A DNA stretch of 49,802 nt from a virus. The DNA lies in the IMG/VR virus record IMGVR_UViG_3300028802_000022, positions 1-49,802 of that record. One strand, written 5' to 3'. Below the pieces are notes generated by a model that was given only the letters and a program-made list of their open reading frames with translations, ran no database searches and had not been told where the DNA came from. Positions 1-6,935 of this stretch are shown one piece after another; within the stretch, counting starts at the first letter, position 1; each line of letters begins with the position of its first letter. A program made the translations under genes and the position numbers.

Positions 1-127
1 ATAGCCTCAAGGACTTCGTAGGTTACGCAACAATCTAAACCATTGTATACCCAGTCTTTTTCTATACCTTTAAGTTGAGCTGGGGTTATCTTGTCTGTCT
101 GGATGATTTTCATTCAAGGTCCTGTCG
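1..127. repeat. Terminal redundancy, left copy
   Basis: Bases 1-127 are identical to 49676-49802. The copy covers the first codons of the DNA polymerase (leftward) and the last codons of the HNH gene, so the two contig ends join into one continuous coding region. A length of exactly 127 matches a common maximum assembly k-mer. The repeat is therefore best read as the signature of a circular or circularly permuted assembly, not as a proven physical direct terminal repeat. Confidence 0.95.
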
Positions 128-442
128 TGAGCTTATGTGTCCGTGATGTACATGATCTATAACTTCAAGATTGTGTTTCTGATTATCCAGCACATCACCA
201 TTTATGTGATGAACATCCATATCAATAGGTGGATGACCAACGATTGCATGGTGCATCGTAACCTGCTTGGTCTTTTGTTTCCCGTCTAATTGTCTATAAC
301 TTATTCTAGTCTCAACTGCTTTGCCTTTGCCTTCCCTCTCTCTCATGTACCAAGAGTATCCAGCAAGCATGCTAAAATCTTCGTCATCAACTATAGCATA
401 GACTAGTCCATTATACCTTGATGTTACAGGTATCTTGCGCAT
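110..442 (-). CDS. HNH homing-type endonuclease lying inside the split polymerase locus
   Basis: A 110-aa small HNH nuclease. The N-terminal part resembles the DNA-binding region common in phage HNH/AP2 endonucleases (AIVDDEDFSMLAGYSWY, about residues 16-32). The nuclease motif follows at about residues 64-91: HH at 64-65, HHING at 78-82 and the DNQKHNL segment carrying the last Asn. Its ATG directly abuts the TGA of the UDG-exonuclease gene, and its own TGA overlaps the polymerase ATG (ATGA at 110-113). An AAGGA Shine-Dalgarno lies in the end of the upstream gene. Known HNH enzymes of this type nick or cut DNA and spread by homing. The position between Exo II and Exo III of a polymerase is the notable point. 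Target and activity are inferred. Confidence 0.88.
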   Translation of the reverse strand: MRKIPVTSRYNGLVYAIVDDEDFSMLAGYSWYMREREGKGKAVETRISYRQLDGKQKTKQVTMHHAIVGHPPIDMDVHHINGDVLDNQKHNLEVIDHVHHGHISSRQDLE

Positions 443-1453
443 TCAATCATCCTTCTTTATGGTTCCTATCTTCTCCCTCATTCCTTTCCATGCCCCTTCG
501 TTGGTATAGACAGAGCCAAGGAACCCTAAGGACTTTAGGCTCTCTGGATAGATCGCATGATGCAAGAGCATGGTATCTTCCTCGGCGTTCCTAACACCTA
601 TTCTCCAGGCTCGGTAGATGAAGGCGATATCGTAGAGTCCGTTTTGGAAAATCTTAGGGATTGGTCGCTGGAGAATGTCTTTAATAACTTTGTATACTTT
701 ACGCTCAACATCCACAGATGGCCAATAAGATCTCCCTGATCTACGGACGACAATTCCTGGAATGACAATAGCAATATCTTTTCTTGGGGCGAACCCAATG
801 CAGGTAATTGCTTTGCCTGAAGTTTCAATATCCACAGAAAGTCTTTCGCAGCTCCGGATATATCGTCGATCGAATTCATAGATATCCTCCAAGGTTGGTT
901 CAATCCAGATTTGTCGTTTGGGTAATTGGATTTCAGAGAACAGGGACTCTCGTTTACCTTTGATAAGATCCATTACAGTGACTGGACGCAATGACCATTG
1001 ACGGAAGATAGCCGCTGGATGGTAGGTTGGTAAGATCTTGTAGCCAGTTACTGTGTGGGTTGACATCTGAACTGTGCCGCGGATCTTTGAGATAGATGTC
1101 TTACCTAGCATTGCCCATGCAGCTGTGTTGCCCATGGCAATGATGACGTTTGGGTTTACTTCGTCGATCTCATCGGCAAGGCGCTCGAGTTCACCACGGA
1201 ATTGTTTATGGACGTAGCCCTGTTTGCCAATGGATGGATAGCCATAGATGCCCTCGGACTTGATACTACATAAGGCTTCGATCTTATTTCCAGGCGGGCG
1301 GAAGTTGAAGACGTTGGTTAAGAAGCAGTCGGATCGTTTGATCCCGGCCTCGTTGAGCATACGGTTAAGCTCCCAGCCTGTTGGACCGACGAAGGCCTTA
1401 CCTTCACGTTCTTCTTGCTCACCGTAAGCTTCGCCCAGTAGAACAATGCTCAT
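443..1453 (-). CDS. Uracil-DNA glycosylase-like domain fused to the N-terminal part of a 3'-5' exonuclease (Exo I and Exo II)
   Basis: 336 aa with two domains. Residues 1-165 look like a family 4/5 uracil-DNA glycosylase: GEAYGEQEEREGKAFVGPTG near the N terminus and TYHPAAI at 143-149. The N-terminal Fe-S cysteine cluster usual in family 4 is absent, and the usual Pro of GEAPG is Tyr, so glycosylase activity is uncertain. Residues 200-336 are the start of a DnaQ/DEDDy proofreading domain: Exo I SVDIET (D208, E210) and Exo II FQNGLYDIAF (N271, D275). The chain stops before Exo III, which is found instead in the downstream polymerase gene. UDG-exo-polymerase fusions as a single chain are known in phages (SPO1 polymerase). 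Here the fusion is cut by the HNH gene. The ATG lacks a clear SD and sits 7 nt past a UUCG hairpin. Confidence 0.88.
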   Translation of the reverse strand: MSIVLLGEAYGEQEEREGKAFVGPTGWELNRMLNEAGIKRSDCFLTNVFNFRPPGNKIEALCSIKSEGIYGYPSIGKQGYVHKQFRGELERLADEIDEVNPNVIIAMGNTAAWAMLGKTSISKIRGTVQMSTHTVTGYKILPTYHPAAIFRQWSLRPVTVMDLIKGKRESLFSEIQLPKRQIWIEPTLEDIYEFDRRYIRSCERLSVDIETSGKAITCIGFAPRKDIAIVIPGIVVRRSGRSYWPSVDVERKVYKVIKDILQRPIPKIFQNGLYDIAFIYRAWRIGVRNAEEDTMLLHHAIYPESLKSLGFLGSVYTNEGAWKGMREKIGTIKKDD

Positions 1454-1459
1454 GATAGT

Positions 1460-1483
1460 GGAGGGAGGCCGAAGCCCCCCTCC
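1460..1483 (-). promoter_or_regulatory. Intercistronic C(UUCG)G hairpin
   Basis: On the leftward transcript a 10-bp stem (GGAGGGGGGC with GCCTCCCTCC, one G-U pair) closes on a TTCG tetraloop (CGAA at 1470-1473 on the plus strand). It lies after the 1501-1983 gene and ends 7 nt before the ATG of the UDG-exo gene. No U tract follows, so it is more likely an mRNA-stabilising or translation-controlling stem than a Rho-independent terminator. Confidence 0.7.
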
Positions 1484-1500
1484 CTCCTAGTTAGAGTTGA

Positions 1501-1983
1501 TTAGTCTGCTGGTCCAGTCTTGTCGATGTTGGCGAACATCGTCTCGCCATCATCGGACGGGCTGTGCTTTATGTGAACAATACACTGACGACCTGGAGTC
1601 TGTTGCTCCATGTCACCAACGCTTTCATCACCTTCGGTCTCAAGACCAAGGTCCTTGAGGAACTTAACAAGACGCCAAAGGGAGTCTGGAGTGTGGTAGA
1701 AGGTCAGCCTCTGCATCTTCTCCCCAAGAGGAACGATGGTACCGTCCTTCTTAGTTAACCATTCTTGAAGAGCGTCCGCATCGACGTCGTCCAATGCTTC
1801 GAGAAGCCGCATTGCGTATTCAGAGAACGGAGTTCCCTTCTTGGTAGACTTATCATATCGAGGTAGGCCCACGACCATGGCGAGATAGCTTCCATGTGGT
1901 GCGGGCTTGGGCCTAGATATCTCAGACATCGGTGTGTCAAGGAGTGAGGCGAAGGTCTTAGGTGTGTCTTTCTCTTTAGCCAT
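1501..1983 (-). CDS. Putative ssDNA-binding accessory protein (DUF669-like)
   Basis: A 160-aa soluble protein. The central part (GSYLAMVVGLPRYD, then KKGTPFSEYAMRL) and the C-terminal PGRQCIVHIKHSPSDDGE resemble the OB-like layout of phage DUF669/SSB-type proteins, which usually sit beside Sak4-like recombinases. It lies two short genes from a RecA-fold ATPase and just before the replication polymerase locus, which fits a role in coating single strands. Start ATG with AGGA 9 nt upstream. The hairpin immediately downstream suggests the transcript is expressed strongly. The family call is by pattern and context only; it could be an unrelated conserved early protein. Confidence 0.5.
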   Translation of the reverse strand: MAKEKDTPKTFASLLDTPMSEISRPKPAPHGSYLAMVVGLPRYDKSTKKGTPFSEYAMRLLEALDDVDADALQEWLTKKDGTIVPLGEKMQRLTFYHTPDSLWRLVKFLKDLGLETEGDESVGDMEQQTPGRQCIVHIKHSPSDDGETMFANIDKTGPAD

Positions 1984-1995
1984 TGTGTGTGTATC

Positions 1996-2199
1996 CTATT
2001 TGTTTGTAGTTACCAGTTTGACGGCCCACATTGCAGCATCCTCGTAATGCGTCTGGGCCAATGCCGCAAGACGAGGGTCAAGGGACTTATGCTCTTCGCA
2101 TAGGTCTATTAGTCGGGCTGATAGTTCTTTGATTTGGTCGACTAGGTTGTCCGAGCTTGGATTGAACGACAGGCGGACTCGATCTGTCCCTAGACTCAT
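1996..2199 (-). CDS. Acb2/Tad1-hairpin-like small protein, candidate anti-CBASS cyclic nucleotide sponge
   Basis: 67 aa from ATG 2199, chosen over an upstream in-frame start at 2229 because AAAGGAG lies 7 nt before it. The sequence has the look of the Acb2-type (DUF7681) family: FNPSSDNLVDQIKELSARL, then a charged turn, DPR, and LAQTHYEDAAMWAVK, two amphipathic helices forming a hairpin. Acb2 proteins form oligomers that bind cyclic di- and trinucleotides and block CBASS immunity. The gene is overprinted on the last 113 nt of the Sak4-like gene in another frame. Family membership is judged by eye and sponge activity is inferred. Some family members may have only a structural role. Confidence 0.58.
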   Translation of the reverse strand: MSLGTDRVRLSFNPSSDNLVDQIKELSARLIDLCEEHKSLDPRLAALAQTHYEDAAMWAVKLVTTNK

Positions 2200-2992
2200 T
2201 TGGTTTCTCCTTTGCTTTGAGTACCTCAAAGAAATCTGCTAAACCACTTGAGATTGGGTACTCTTTCATCATCTCAAATGGCCTTGGGTTCTTAAGTTCT
2301 ATCTGTGGGGTTGAAGTTGTTCTGATGATCCGTTTACCTCCTGTTGTGGTTTCACATAGAGCCAGGGAATTGAAGTAAGCGCCTATCCAAGTTGATAAGG
2401 CCGAGCCTACTGACTTAGGATAGCCACGCTTGACTCCAGTTTCATCCTCGGAATAGTGGATATGAGTGAGGACAACGACGTTGGTGTGAAATGATTCAGA
2501 AGCTATGTTAGCCAGGGTCTTCTCGATTATCTTTTGGCTATCGTAATAGACTGCTCGTTGATCGTATTTCTTTCCTTCACCGACGATCAGTTGCTCTCGC
2601 CAATCGAATGCTGCCTTTGACATCATGGTAAGAGAGTCAATGACAAGAATCCATTCTGGTCCCCAATCTCCTGGTGCTCCTAGTTCGTGCCATTTATCTA
2701 AGAGTTTCATTCCATCTACGAATGCTCTGGCTGCGCCTATGATAGTTGGTCCTGCGGCGGTTGCTCTGTATTTATCTCGGAGGGTAACGTAGTGGACGTT
2801 GTGGAGTTTGTCTGGGCATTCATGCTTGATGAATTGAACTAAGGGATCGAGGCCGTTGTCGTAATCGAGGATGCCTAGGTGGTATCCGGCTTTGACCAAT
2901 GGAGTTAGGCCACCGGTTTTGCCTGAGCCAGGGTCACCTAACACCATCATCTTGGTGAAGTTATTGGACTGATGCTGATCTAGTGTTGGCAT
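2087..2992 (-). CDS. Sak4-like RecA-fold ATPase (phage nucleotide-binding protein)
   Basis: 301 aa from ATG 2992. A longer form from ATG 3073 is possible, but it would overlap the previous gene by 113 nt. Walker A GDPGSGKT lies about 20 residues in and Walker B ILVIDSLT in the middle; VVVLTHIHY before residue 200 resembles a RecA motif. Sak4-type proteins are short RecA relatives that work with an SSB in single-strand annealing recombination, and an SSB-like gene lies just downstream. The C-terminal tail (KPNESRDRSSPPVVQSKLGQ onward) is low-complexity. It is the part overprinted by the Acb2-like gene, so it is probably dispensable for the ATPase fold. Confidence 0.8.
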   Translation of the reverse strand: MPTLDQHQSNNFTKMMVLGDPGSGKTGGLTPLVKAGYHLGILDYDNGLDPLVQFIKHECPDKLHNVHYVTLRDKYRATAAGPTIIGAARAFVDGMKLLDKWHELGAPGDWGPEWILVIDSLTMMSKAAFDWREQLIVGEGKKYDQRAVYYDSQKIIEKTLANIASESFHTNVVVLTHIHYSEDETGVKRGYPKSVGSALSTWIGAYFNSLALCETTTGGKRIIRTTSTPQIELKNPRPFEMMKEYPISSGLADFFEVLKAKEKPNESRDRSSPPVVQSKLGQPSRPNQRTISPTNRPMRRA

Positions 2993-3167
2993 GTGTAAGC
3001 TCCGTGTATAGAGGAAGTGTATCGCCTGCTTTGATGTCGTGTATGAAGGGAAGGTGTATGGTTGCGTGGACATTCTTTCCTAGGTGTAAGGTAATTGCCA
3101 TTCCGGAGACATGAACTACTTCAAAGTCTCCTACGAATACTTTCAGCGGGGCTTGAGTGGGTTCCAT
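2961..3167 (-). CDS. Hypothetical small beta-rich protein
   Basis: 68 aa, predicted mostly beta (KVFVGDFEVVHVSGMAITLH). A strong AGGAGG lies 6 nt before ATG 3167. It overlaps the end of the nuclease gene by 25 nt and the start of the Sak4-like gene by 32 nt, so it is locked into the recombination cluster. No family is recognised. A role with its neighbours is only a contextual guess. Confidence 0.65.
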   Translation of the reverse strand: MEPTQAPLKVFVGDFEVVHVSGMAITLHLGKNVHATIHLPFIHDIKAGDTLPLYTELTHANTRSASVQ

Positions 3168-4096
3168 GGTTCCTCCTGGTTGAAGTCACCCTTAAGGAAA
3201 TGTTCACGAACTCCTGGGGATTTGGAGCAGATTTCCCTGAACTTACAGCCGCCATATTTATCACAGGCGGTATCGTTCATGGGCCAGTATTGGGCGGTGG
3301 CATACTCTTTGGCTTTGTCGAGCCATTGCGTTAGGTCAACAAGCCATTCGGCGATCTGATCGTCGGTTCGATAGGTAGTTCCTCGGGTGCATCGAGTGTC
3401 GTCGATCATGAGTTGGATCGAGTCAATCAATACACCCTTGATGTTTGTTTGAAAGATGATCTTGCCTGCCAAGGTATACAAGGACATCTGATTGTTAGGT
3501 TCAAACTGATTCCAGAAGTAAGAACCTGGAGTTGAGGTAGAAGACTTATAGTCTTCGGCGAAGATCTCACCCTGGAAGTCAACGACTCGATCGAGATGAC
3601 CGCAGAGCATATAGGGTTGGTCTTCGGTTGGTCCGTAGTCTAGCTCGAAGTTAAAGGATAGTTCAACTGCCGGTTTACCGTTGGCTTGCACGATAGTCTT
3701 AGCTGGGTCATGTTCGTACTGATCGAGGTAGCGGATCACGCTACGGATCAGAGTGAACCTGTTCTTGTACTTGTGATCGGTGTCCCAGTCTTCGACTCGG
3801 TAGAGTAGCTCTCGGATTACATGGAAGACTGCTTCATCGTGTTCGATGTTATCAGCTCTGACTAGGTGATACTGATGCATAGCTGTATGGAACTCTGCAC
3901 CCCAACGAAGATGAACGCTTTCATTCTTAGGTCGCCAGCCTTCTATCATTTCATATTGATAGAGTCTGGGGCAACGCTTGAATGACTCTAGAGATGTGGC
4001 ATCCCAAGCATATTGAATGAAGGTTCCTGGGATGAAGTTGCTTGGAACCAGGTCTGGTTCGTCGACGATCAATTCTGCTTGAGTTAGTTCGGTCAT
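3143..4096 (-). CDS. Cas4/RecB-like PD-(D/E)XK nuclease with an Fe-S cysteine set
   Basis: 317 aa from ATG 4096 (an upstream TTG at 4111 is less likely). The nuclease core is visible as GHLDRVVDF, then AEDYKSS: the Asp of GHLD and the D-x-K of EDYK form the usual PD-(D/E)XK centre near residues 168-184. One cysteine near the N terminus (KRCPRLYQ, about C42) plus three spaced C-terminal cysteines (CDKYGGC, then FREIC, about 278, 284 and 290) match the AddB/Cas4 pattern that holds a 4Fe-4S cluster. Such phage enzymes resect DNA ends for recombination. The gene lies between an SF1 helicase and a Sak4-like ATPase, completing a recombination set. Confidence 0.85.
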   Translation of the reverse strand: MTELTQAELIVDEPDLVPSNFIPGTFIQYAWDATSLESFKRCPRLYQYEMIEGWRPKNESVHLRWGAEFHTAMHQYHLVRADNIEHDEAVFHVIRELLYRVEDWDTDHKYKNRFTLIRSVIRYLDQYEHDPAKTIVQANGKPAVELSFNFELDYGPTEDQPYMLCGHLDRVVDFQGEIFAEDYKSSTSTPGSYFWNQFEPNNQMSLYTLAGKIIFQTNIKGVLIDSIQLMIDDTRCTRGTTYRTDDQIAEWLVDLTQWLDKAKEYATAQYWPMNDTACDKYGGCKFREICSKSPGVREHFLKGDFNQEEPWNPLKPR

Positions 4097-4135
4097 TGGA
4101 TTTTCCCACAAATTTCAGAAATCTCAGACCCATAC

Positions 4136-4384
4136 CTAAAGACGACGCAAGCCACCACCCTTGGTGGGCTTTGGCTTGGGCTTCGCTCCAGATTTGGCGT
4201 TGATATCTGCACTGATAGTGGCGAGGATTTTGGTCATGTCTACCTGTTCGGCTTCAGCTTTCTTAGGTTTGACTCCTGAGTCATAGAGAGATAATTGCTT
4301 ACGATAGTAGGCGATGATTTCGTCTACATCGGAGTCAATATGCTCTCCTGCCCATTTGTCCCATAGTCTGTTAATCTCGTTCAT
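4136..4384 (-). CDS. Hypothetical acidic/helical protein with basic C-terminal tail
   Basis: 82 aa. AAGGAG lies 9 nt before ATG 4384. The N-terminal half is helical and acidic, followed by a Lys/Pro/Gly-rich tail ending GGGLRRL. The same kind of RR-hydrophobic ending recurs in several unrelated proteins of this genome. It lies just before the nuclease gene; function unknown. Confidence 0.6.
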   Translation of the reverse strand: MNEINRLWDKWAGEHIDSDVDEIIAYYRKQLSLYDSGVKPKKAEAEQVDMTKILATISADINAKSGAKPKPKPTKGGGLRRL

Positions 4385-4532
4385 CGTAAGTCTCCTTATA
4401 GATGCGGTGTTGTCGCACCACTTCTCGGATCATTTCTGTGTAGCCTTGAGGGTAATGATCCCTAAACCATTCTACATCACGGGTGTATAAGTTTAGGGTA
4501 ATCTTGGTTATTGGCTCCGATACCGTCCGCAT
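4371..4532 (-). CDS. Small ribbon-helix-helix-like protein
   Basis: A 53-aa gene starting at ATG 4532 with GAGGAAAG directly upstream and ending in TAA at 4371-4373. The chain has a short strand (ITLNLYTRDVEWF), a turn HYPQGY and a helix TEMIREVVRQHRIYKE, resembling ribbon-helix-helix DNA-binding proteins. It overlaps the upstream gene by tens of bases and the downstream gene by 14 nt, and explains what would otherwise be a 92-nt gap. A regulator of early genes is a reasonable but unproved reading. Confidence 0.6.
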   Translation of the reverse strand: MRTVSEPITKITLNLYTRDVEWFRDHYPQGYTEMIREVVRQHRIYKETYDERD

Positions 4533-4716
4533 CTTTCCTCACTAACCAAATTTCGTCTTCCCTTTCTGGGAGGATCATCACGATTTCGTCAAGCTCGGGG
4601 TTGTTTGCCTCGGCCCGAGCTTTGTATAGGTGGTTGCGAAGTACATTTCGATTGTCGGTCTGGATTGCGATGCCGACTTCGGACTTAAGGGCGGCTTCCC
4701 AGAATTCTAAAAGCAT
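4477..4716 (-). CDS. Hypothetical small protein
   Basis: 79 aa from ATG 4716; a GTG at 4728 would add four residues and neither has a strong SD. The sequence GIAIQTDNRNVLRNHLYKAR followed by an acidic stretch and EDEIWLVRK resembles a small conserved phage protein that often occurs with replication genes. No function is assigned. Confidence 0.6.
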   Translation of the reverse strand: MLLEFWEAALKSEVGIAIQTDNRNVLRNHLYKARAEANNPELDEIVMILPEREDEIWLVRKDADGIGANNQDYPKLIHP

Positions 4717-4931
4717 TGGTCTGCCCACTTTCTACATGCATCTATTGCAGCTGTCATGCTTGGATAAGTTCCAAGGTCGTTCAGGGTTCCTTGGAATGGT
4801 AGAGATGGCATCAGCTTTGAAGAAGCTGAATAACCATCGTTGTCTTGTGTAATAATGTAGCCGTACTCGCCTTCTTTAGCAGCCCACATAGGCTGATCTG
4901 GGAACACTCGCTCTACTGGACTGAACATCAT
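4707..4931 (-). CDS. Hypothetical small protein
   Basis: 74 aa. Its ATG (4931-4929) overlaps the TGA of the previous lysine-rich gene as TGATG, so it is probably translated by coupling; its own SD is weak. It is aromatic-rich (MWAAKEGEYGYIITQDNDGY) and ends in a helix with one Cys pair (DACRKWADQCF). No family is recognised. Confidence 0.55.
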   Translation of the reverse strand: MMFSPVERVFPDQPMWAAKEGEYGYIITQDNDGYSASSKLMPSLPFQGTLNDLGTYPSMTAAIDACRKWADQCF

Positions 4932-5074
4932 CAGTGCACCATCATCTTCTTCTTGCGCTTAGATGGTTTCTTTTCCTTTGGTGGTTTCTTCATGATGTCA
5001 ACGCCTGGATGCTTCTTCTTGGTGACTTCCTTAAGCCGTTCGATTATAGCGGGGAGAATGGTTGTATAGGCCAT
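4931..5074 (-). CDS. Small lysine-rich protein
   Basis: A 47-aa gene. Strong AGGAGG lies 6 nt before ATG 5074, and the ATG overlaps the previous stop as TAATG. The first 20 residues form an amphipathic helix (TTILPAIIERLKEVTKKK). The rest is very basic (KKPPKEKKPSKRKKK), suggesting nucleic-acid binding. Function unknown. Confidence 0.6.
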   Translation of the reverse strand: MAYTTILPAIIERLKEVTKKKHPGVDIMKKPPKEKKPSKRKKKMMVH

Positions 5075-5499
5075 TAGATCCTCCTGAGCATTCTGCGGAT
5101 TGGTGCGGTTTCATGGATCGTAGGTCGCTCTGGTTCCTTGACGACCAAGGCAGTTTGAGTGAAAGCTAGTTCGGGTTCACTCTCGGGTTCGGTCAAGGAC
5201 TCGATCTCGAACTCTCTGGTGTCGATACGCTCGAGCCTGAGCCATGCGCAGTCTGGTGATTTACGAATTCGCATGGTGAGTTGGTCATAGACAGATCGGC
5301 CGTGCATTGGATGGCCGTGATCGTAGATGTCCTTGTTGTCGAGTCGATCTATCTTCCTAGCTGTATGAAGACGGATACGAAAGTGCCATGCATCTTCACC
5401 AGCGGCGAACTTGACCTTGATCCCTTTCTGATCGGCGATTGCCTTGTCCATTAGATCAAAGCAATCGCTATAGGCCAGTCTTGATGTTGAGGTTACCAT
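5074..5499 (-). CDS. Hypothetical protein
   Basis: 141 aa, starting 7 nt inside the end of the helicase gene with AAGGA upstream. The middle (EDAWHFRIRLHTARKIDR, then PDCAWLRLERID) is alpha/beta with many basic residues, followed by an acidic linker and a C-terminal RRMLRRI tail. No family is recognised. Coupling to the helicase suggests a replication or recombination accessory role. Confidence 0.6.
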   Translation of the reverse strand: MVTSTSRLAYSDCFDLMDKAIADQKGIKVKFAAGEDAWHFRIRLHTARKIDRLDNKDIYDHGHPMHGRSVYDQLTMRIRKSPDCAWLRLERIDTREFEIESLTEPESEPELAFTQTALVVKEPERPTIHETAPIRRMLRRI

Positions 5500-6935
5500 T
5501 GGAGTTCCTTAGTTGTGATTTCGAATAGCTCCTGCTTGGCCCGAGTTGTGATGACGTATTTGAGGTTTAGGTCTTGTTCCTCTTTCGAGAGCAGGTGCTT
5601 ATCGAGATGATAAACTGTGTCCCATTCTGCGCCCTTGGCTTTGTGGCCAGTGGTGAGTTTGATTGTTCCTTGTTGGCCGAAGATATGCTTGGCGTAACCG
5701 ACAGCTTGGTCAAAGGTGTTGCCCCAAGAGGCAAAGACTTTCATGCACTCGGCTTGGTCGAGGATCGTTTGCGGCGAGTTGGTCGATTGAAGCTGCTCGT
5801 CACACCAACCGTCGATTTTGAGCATGAGATCTTCGGAGGAATCTCCGCTAGTTCCGACTTTGCCCAGAAGTCGTAAGATCTTAGGACCAATATCGCTTCC
5901 TGCAACCTGCACCGATCGTTTCCTTGACAGCAGGGCGAAAGCTGCCCTAAAGAGCGGAGCGTTATTTCTACATATGATTGCTGCTCCGTTGGGAATGTCA
6001 GCAGGATCGAGTACTTGCAGCTCTTCATAAATTCCTCCGGTCTTGATCCATTTCATATGCGGAACATGCCAGTGAACAGCTCGAACGATTGCTTCAGGGC
6101 ATCGGAAGGAGTAGGAAAGAGGCATCTCATGCATGTTGAACTTGGCTTTAGAGGTTCTCATTCCATCGGTTTCAGCACCCCTGAAAGCATAAATTGCCTG
6201 CCATCTGTCTCCCACTTCAACGAGCCTACCACTGGTCTTGGGGATGAGTCTCTCAAGCAACGCAACGTTAGTTGGCGACAGGTCTTGCCTTTCGTCGACG
6301 TAAATAAGGGGAAATCTCTTATATGAACCCCCGAACAATGCGGGCATGTATATCTGATCGTCCAGATCAATTGCCCCAGCGTAAGCAGCTTTGATTGAAG
6401 CGAAGAGGACATTATCGACGACTTCGAGGCAGAGCGGCGAGAGACGGTTTTCGATCCTTGAACATAGGGTTTGGTGATCACAAAGTCGCCTAGCACTCGG
6501 GAATTTCCCTTCCGGGACGTAGCCCAGGTGCTTCGCCATGTGGATGGCTCCAGTGATATCCCACCATGAGTCGCTGAGTTCTTGCCTGTCCGTGCCTTTG
6601 TATTCATAGATAGCTACCTTTAGGAGTTCGTTGGTTTTCTTCAGGTTTACATCGGCCTTGCCATTGCCTTTCTTCCAGCATTCGTTTCCCATTGAGTTGA
6701 AGGTTCGGATTTCTACTCCAGATGGAAGACGTTCTTTGGCTTCTTTGACGACGTCTTTGTTGAAAGCCATGTATAGGGTTGGTTCGGAGGTTTTCTCCAT
6801 CATCATCTCGACAGTGGAGGTTTTGCCACCACCGGCTAGAGCGTTGACTTGAAGATTGCCTTTCTCTTTACGGACGTATTCACAGATTGCAACTTGTTCG
6901 TCTGTAGGTTTAGGTTTGTCCGGGCTGTTGTGCAT
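5493..6935 (-). CDS. SF1A (UvrD/Rep-type) DNA helicase
   Basis: 480 aa. Motif Q/I: DEQVAI, then ALAGGGKTST with the Walker Lys at residue 38. Motif II: IYVDERQD (214-218), an E-R-Q variant of DEAQD. Motif III: VGDRWQAIYAFRGA. Motif V: LTTGHKAKGAEWDTV. Motif VI: YVITTRAKQELFE. These are the ATPase and coupling motifs of UvrD/Rep-family 3'-5' helicases. It is shorter than bacterial UvrD, with reduced 1B/2B insertions. It sits upstream of the nuclease and Sak4-like genes, fitting strand unwinding in replication or recombination. AAGGA lies 9 nt before the ATG. Confidence 0.88.
   Translation of the reverse strand: MHNSPDKPKPTDEQVAICEYVRKEKGNLQVNALAGGGKTSTVEMMMEKTSEPTLYMAFNKDVVKEAKERLPSGVEIRTFNSMGNECWKKGNGKADVNLKKTNELLKVAIYEYKGTDRQELSDSWWDITGAIHMAKHLGYVPEGKFPSARRLCDHQTLCSRIENRLSPLCLEVVDNVLFASIKAAYAGAIDLDDQIYMPALFGGSYKRFPLIYVDERQDLSPTNVALLERLIPKTSGRLVEVGDRWQAIYAFRGAETDGMRTSKAKFNMHEMPLSYSFRCPEAIVRAVHWHVPHMKWIKTGGIYEELQVLDPADIPNGAAIICRNNAPLFRAAFALLSRKRSVQVAGSDIGPKILRLLGKVGTSGDSSEDLMLKIDGWCDEQLQSTNSPQTILDQAECMKVFASWGNTFDQAVGYAKHIFGQQGTIKLTTGHKAKGAEWDTVYHLDKHLLSKEEQDLNLKYVITTRAKQELFEITTKELQW

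Noticed and set aside
110-442. Intein or group I intron in the polymerase
   Set aside because: The flanking reading frames are closed by stop codons and reopened by SD-ATG junctions; there is no room for intron RNA and no splice-type residues. It is a free-standing HNH gene.
6158-6607. Leftward 149-codon frame inside the helicase gene
   Set aside because: Out-of-frame shadow of a clear SF1 helicase; composition unlike a folded protein.
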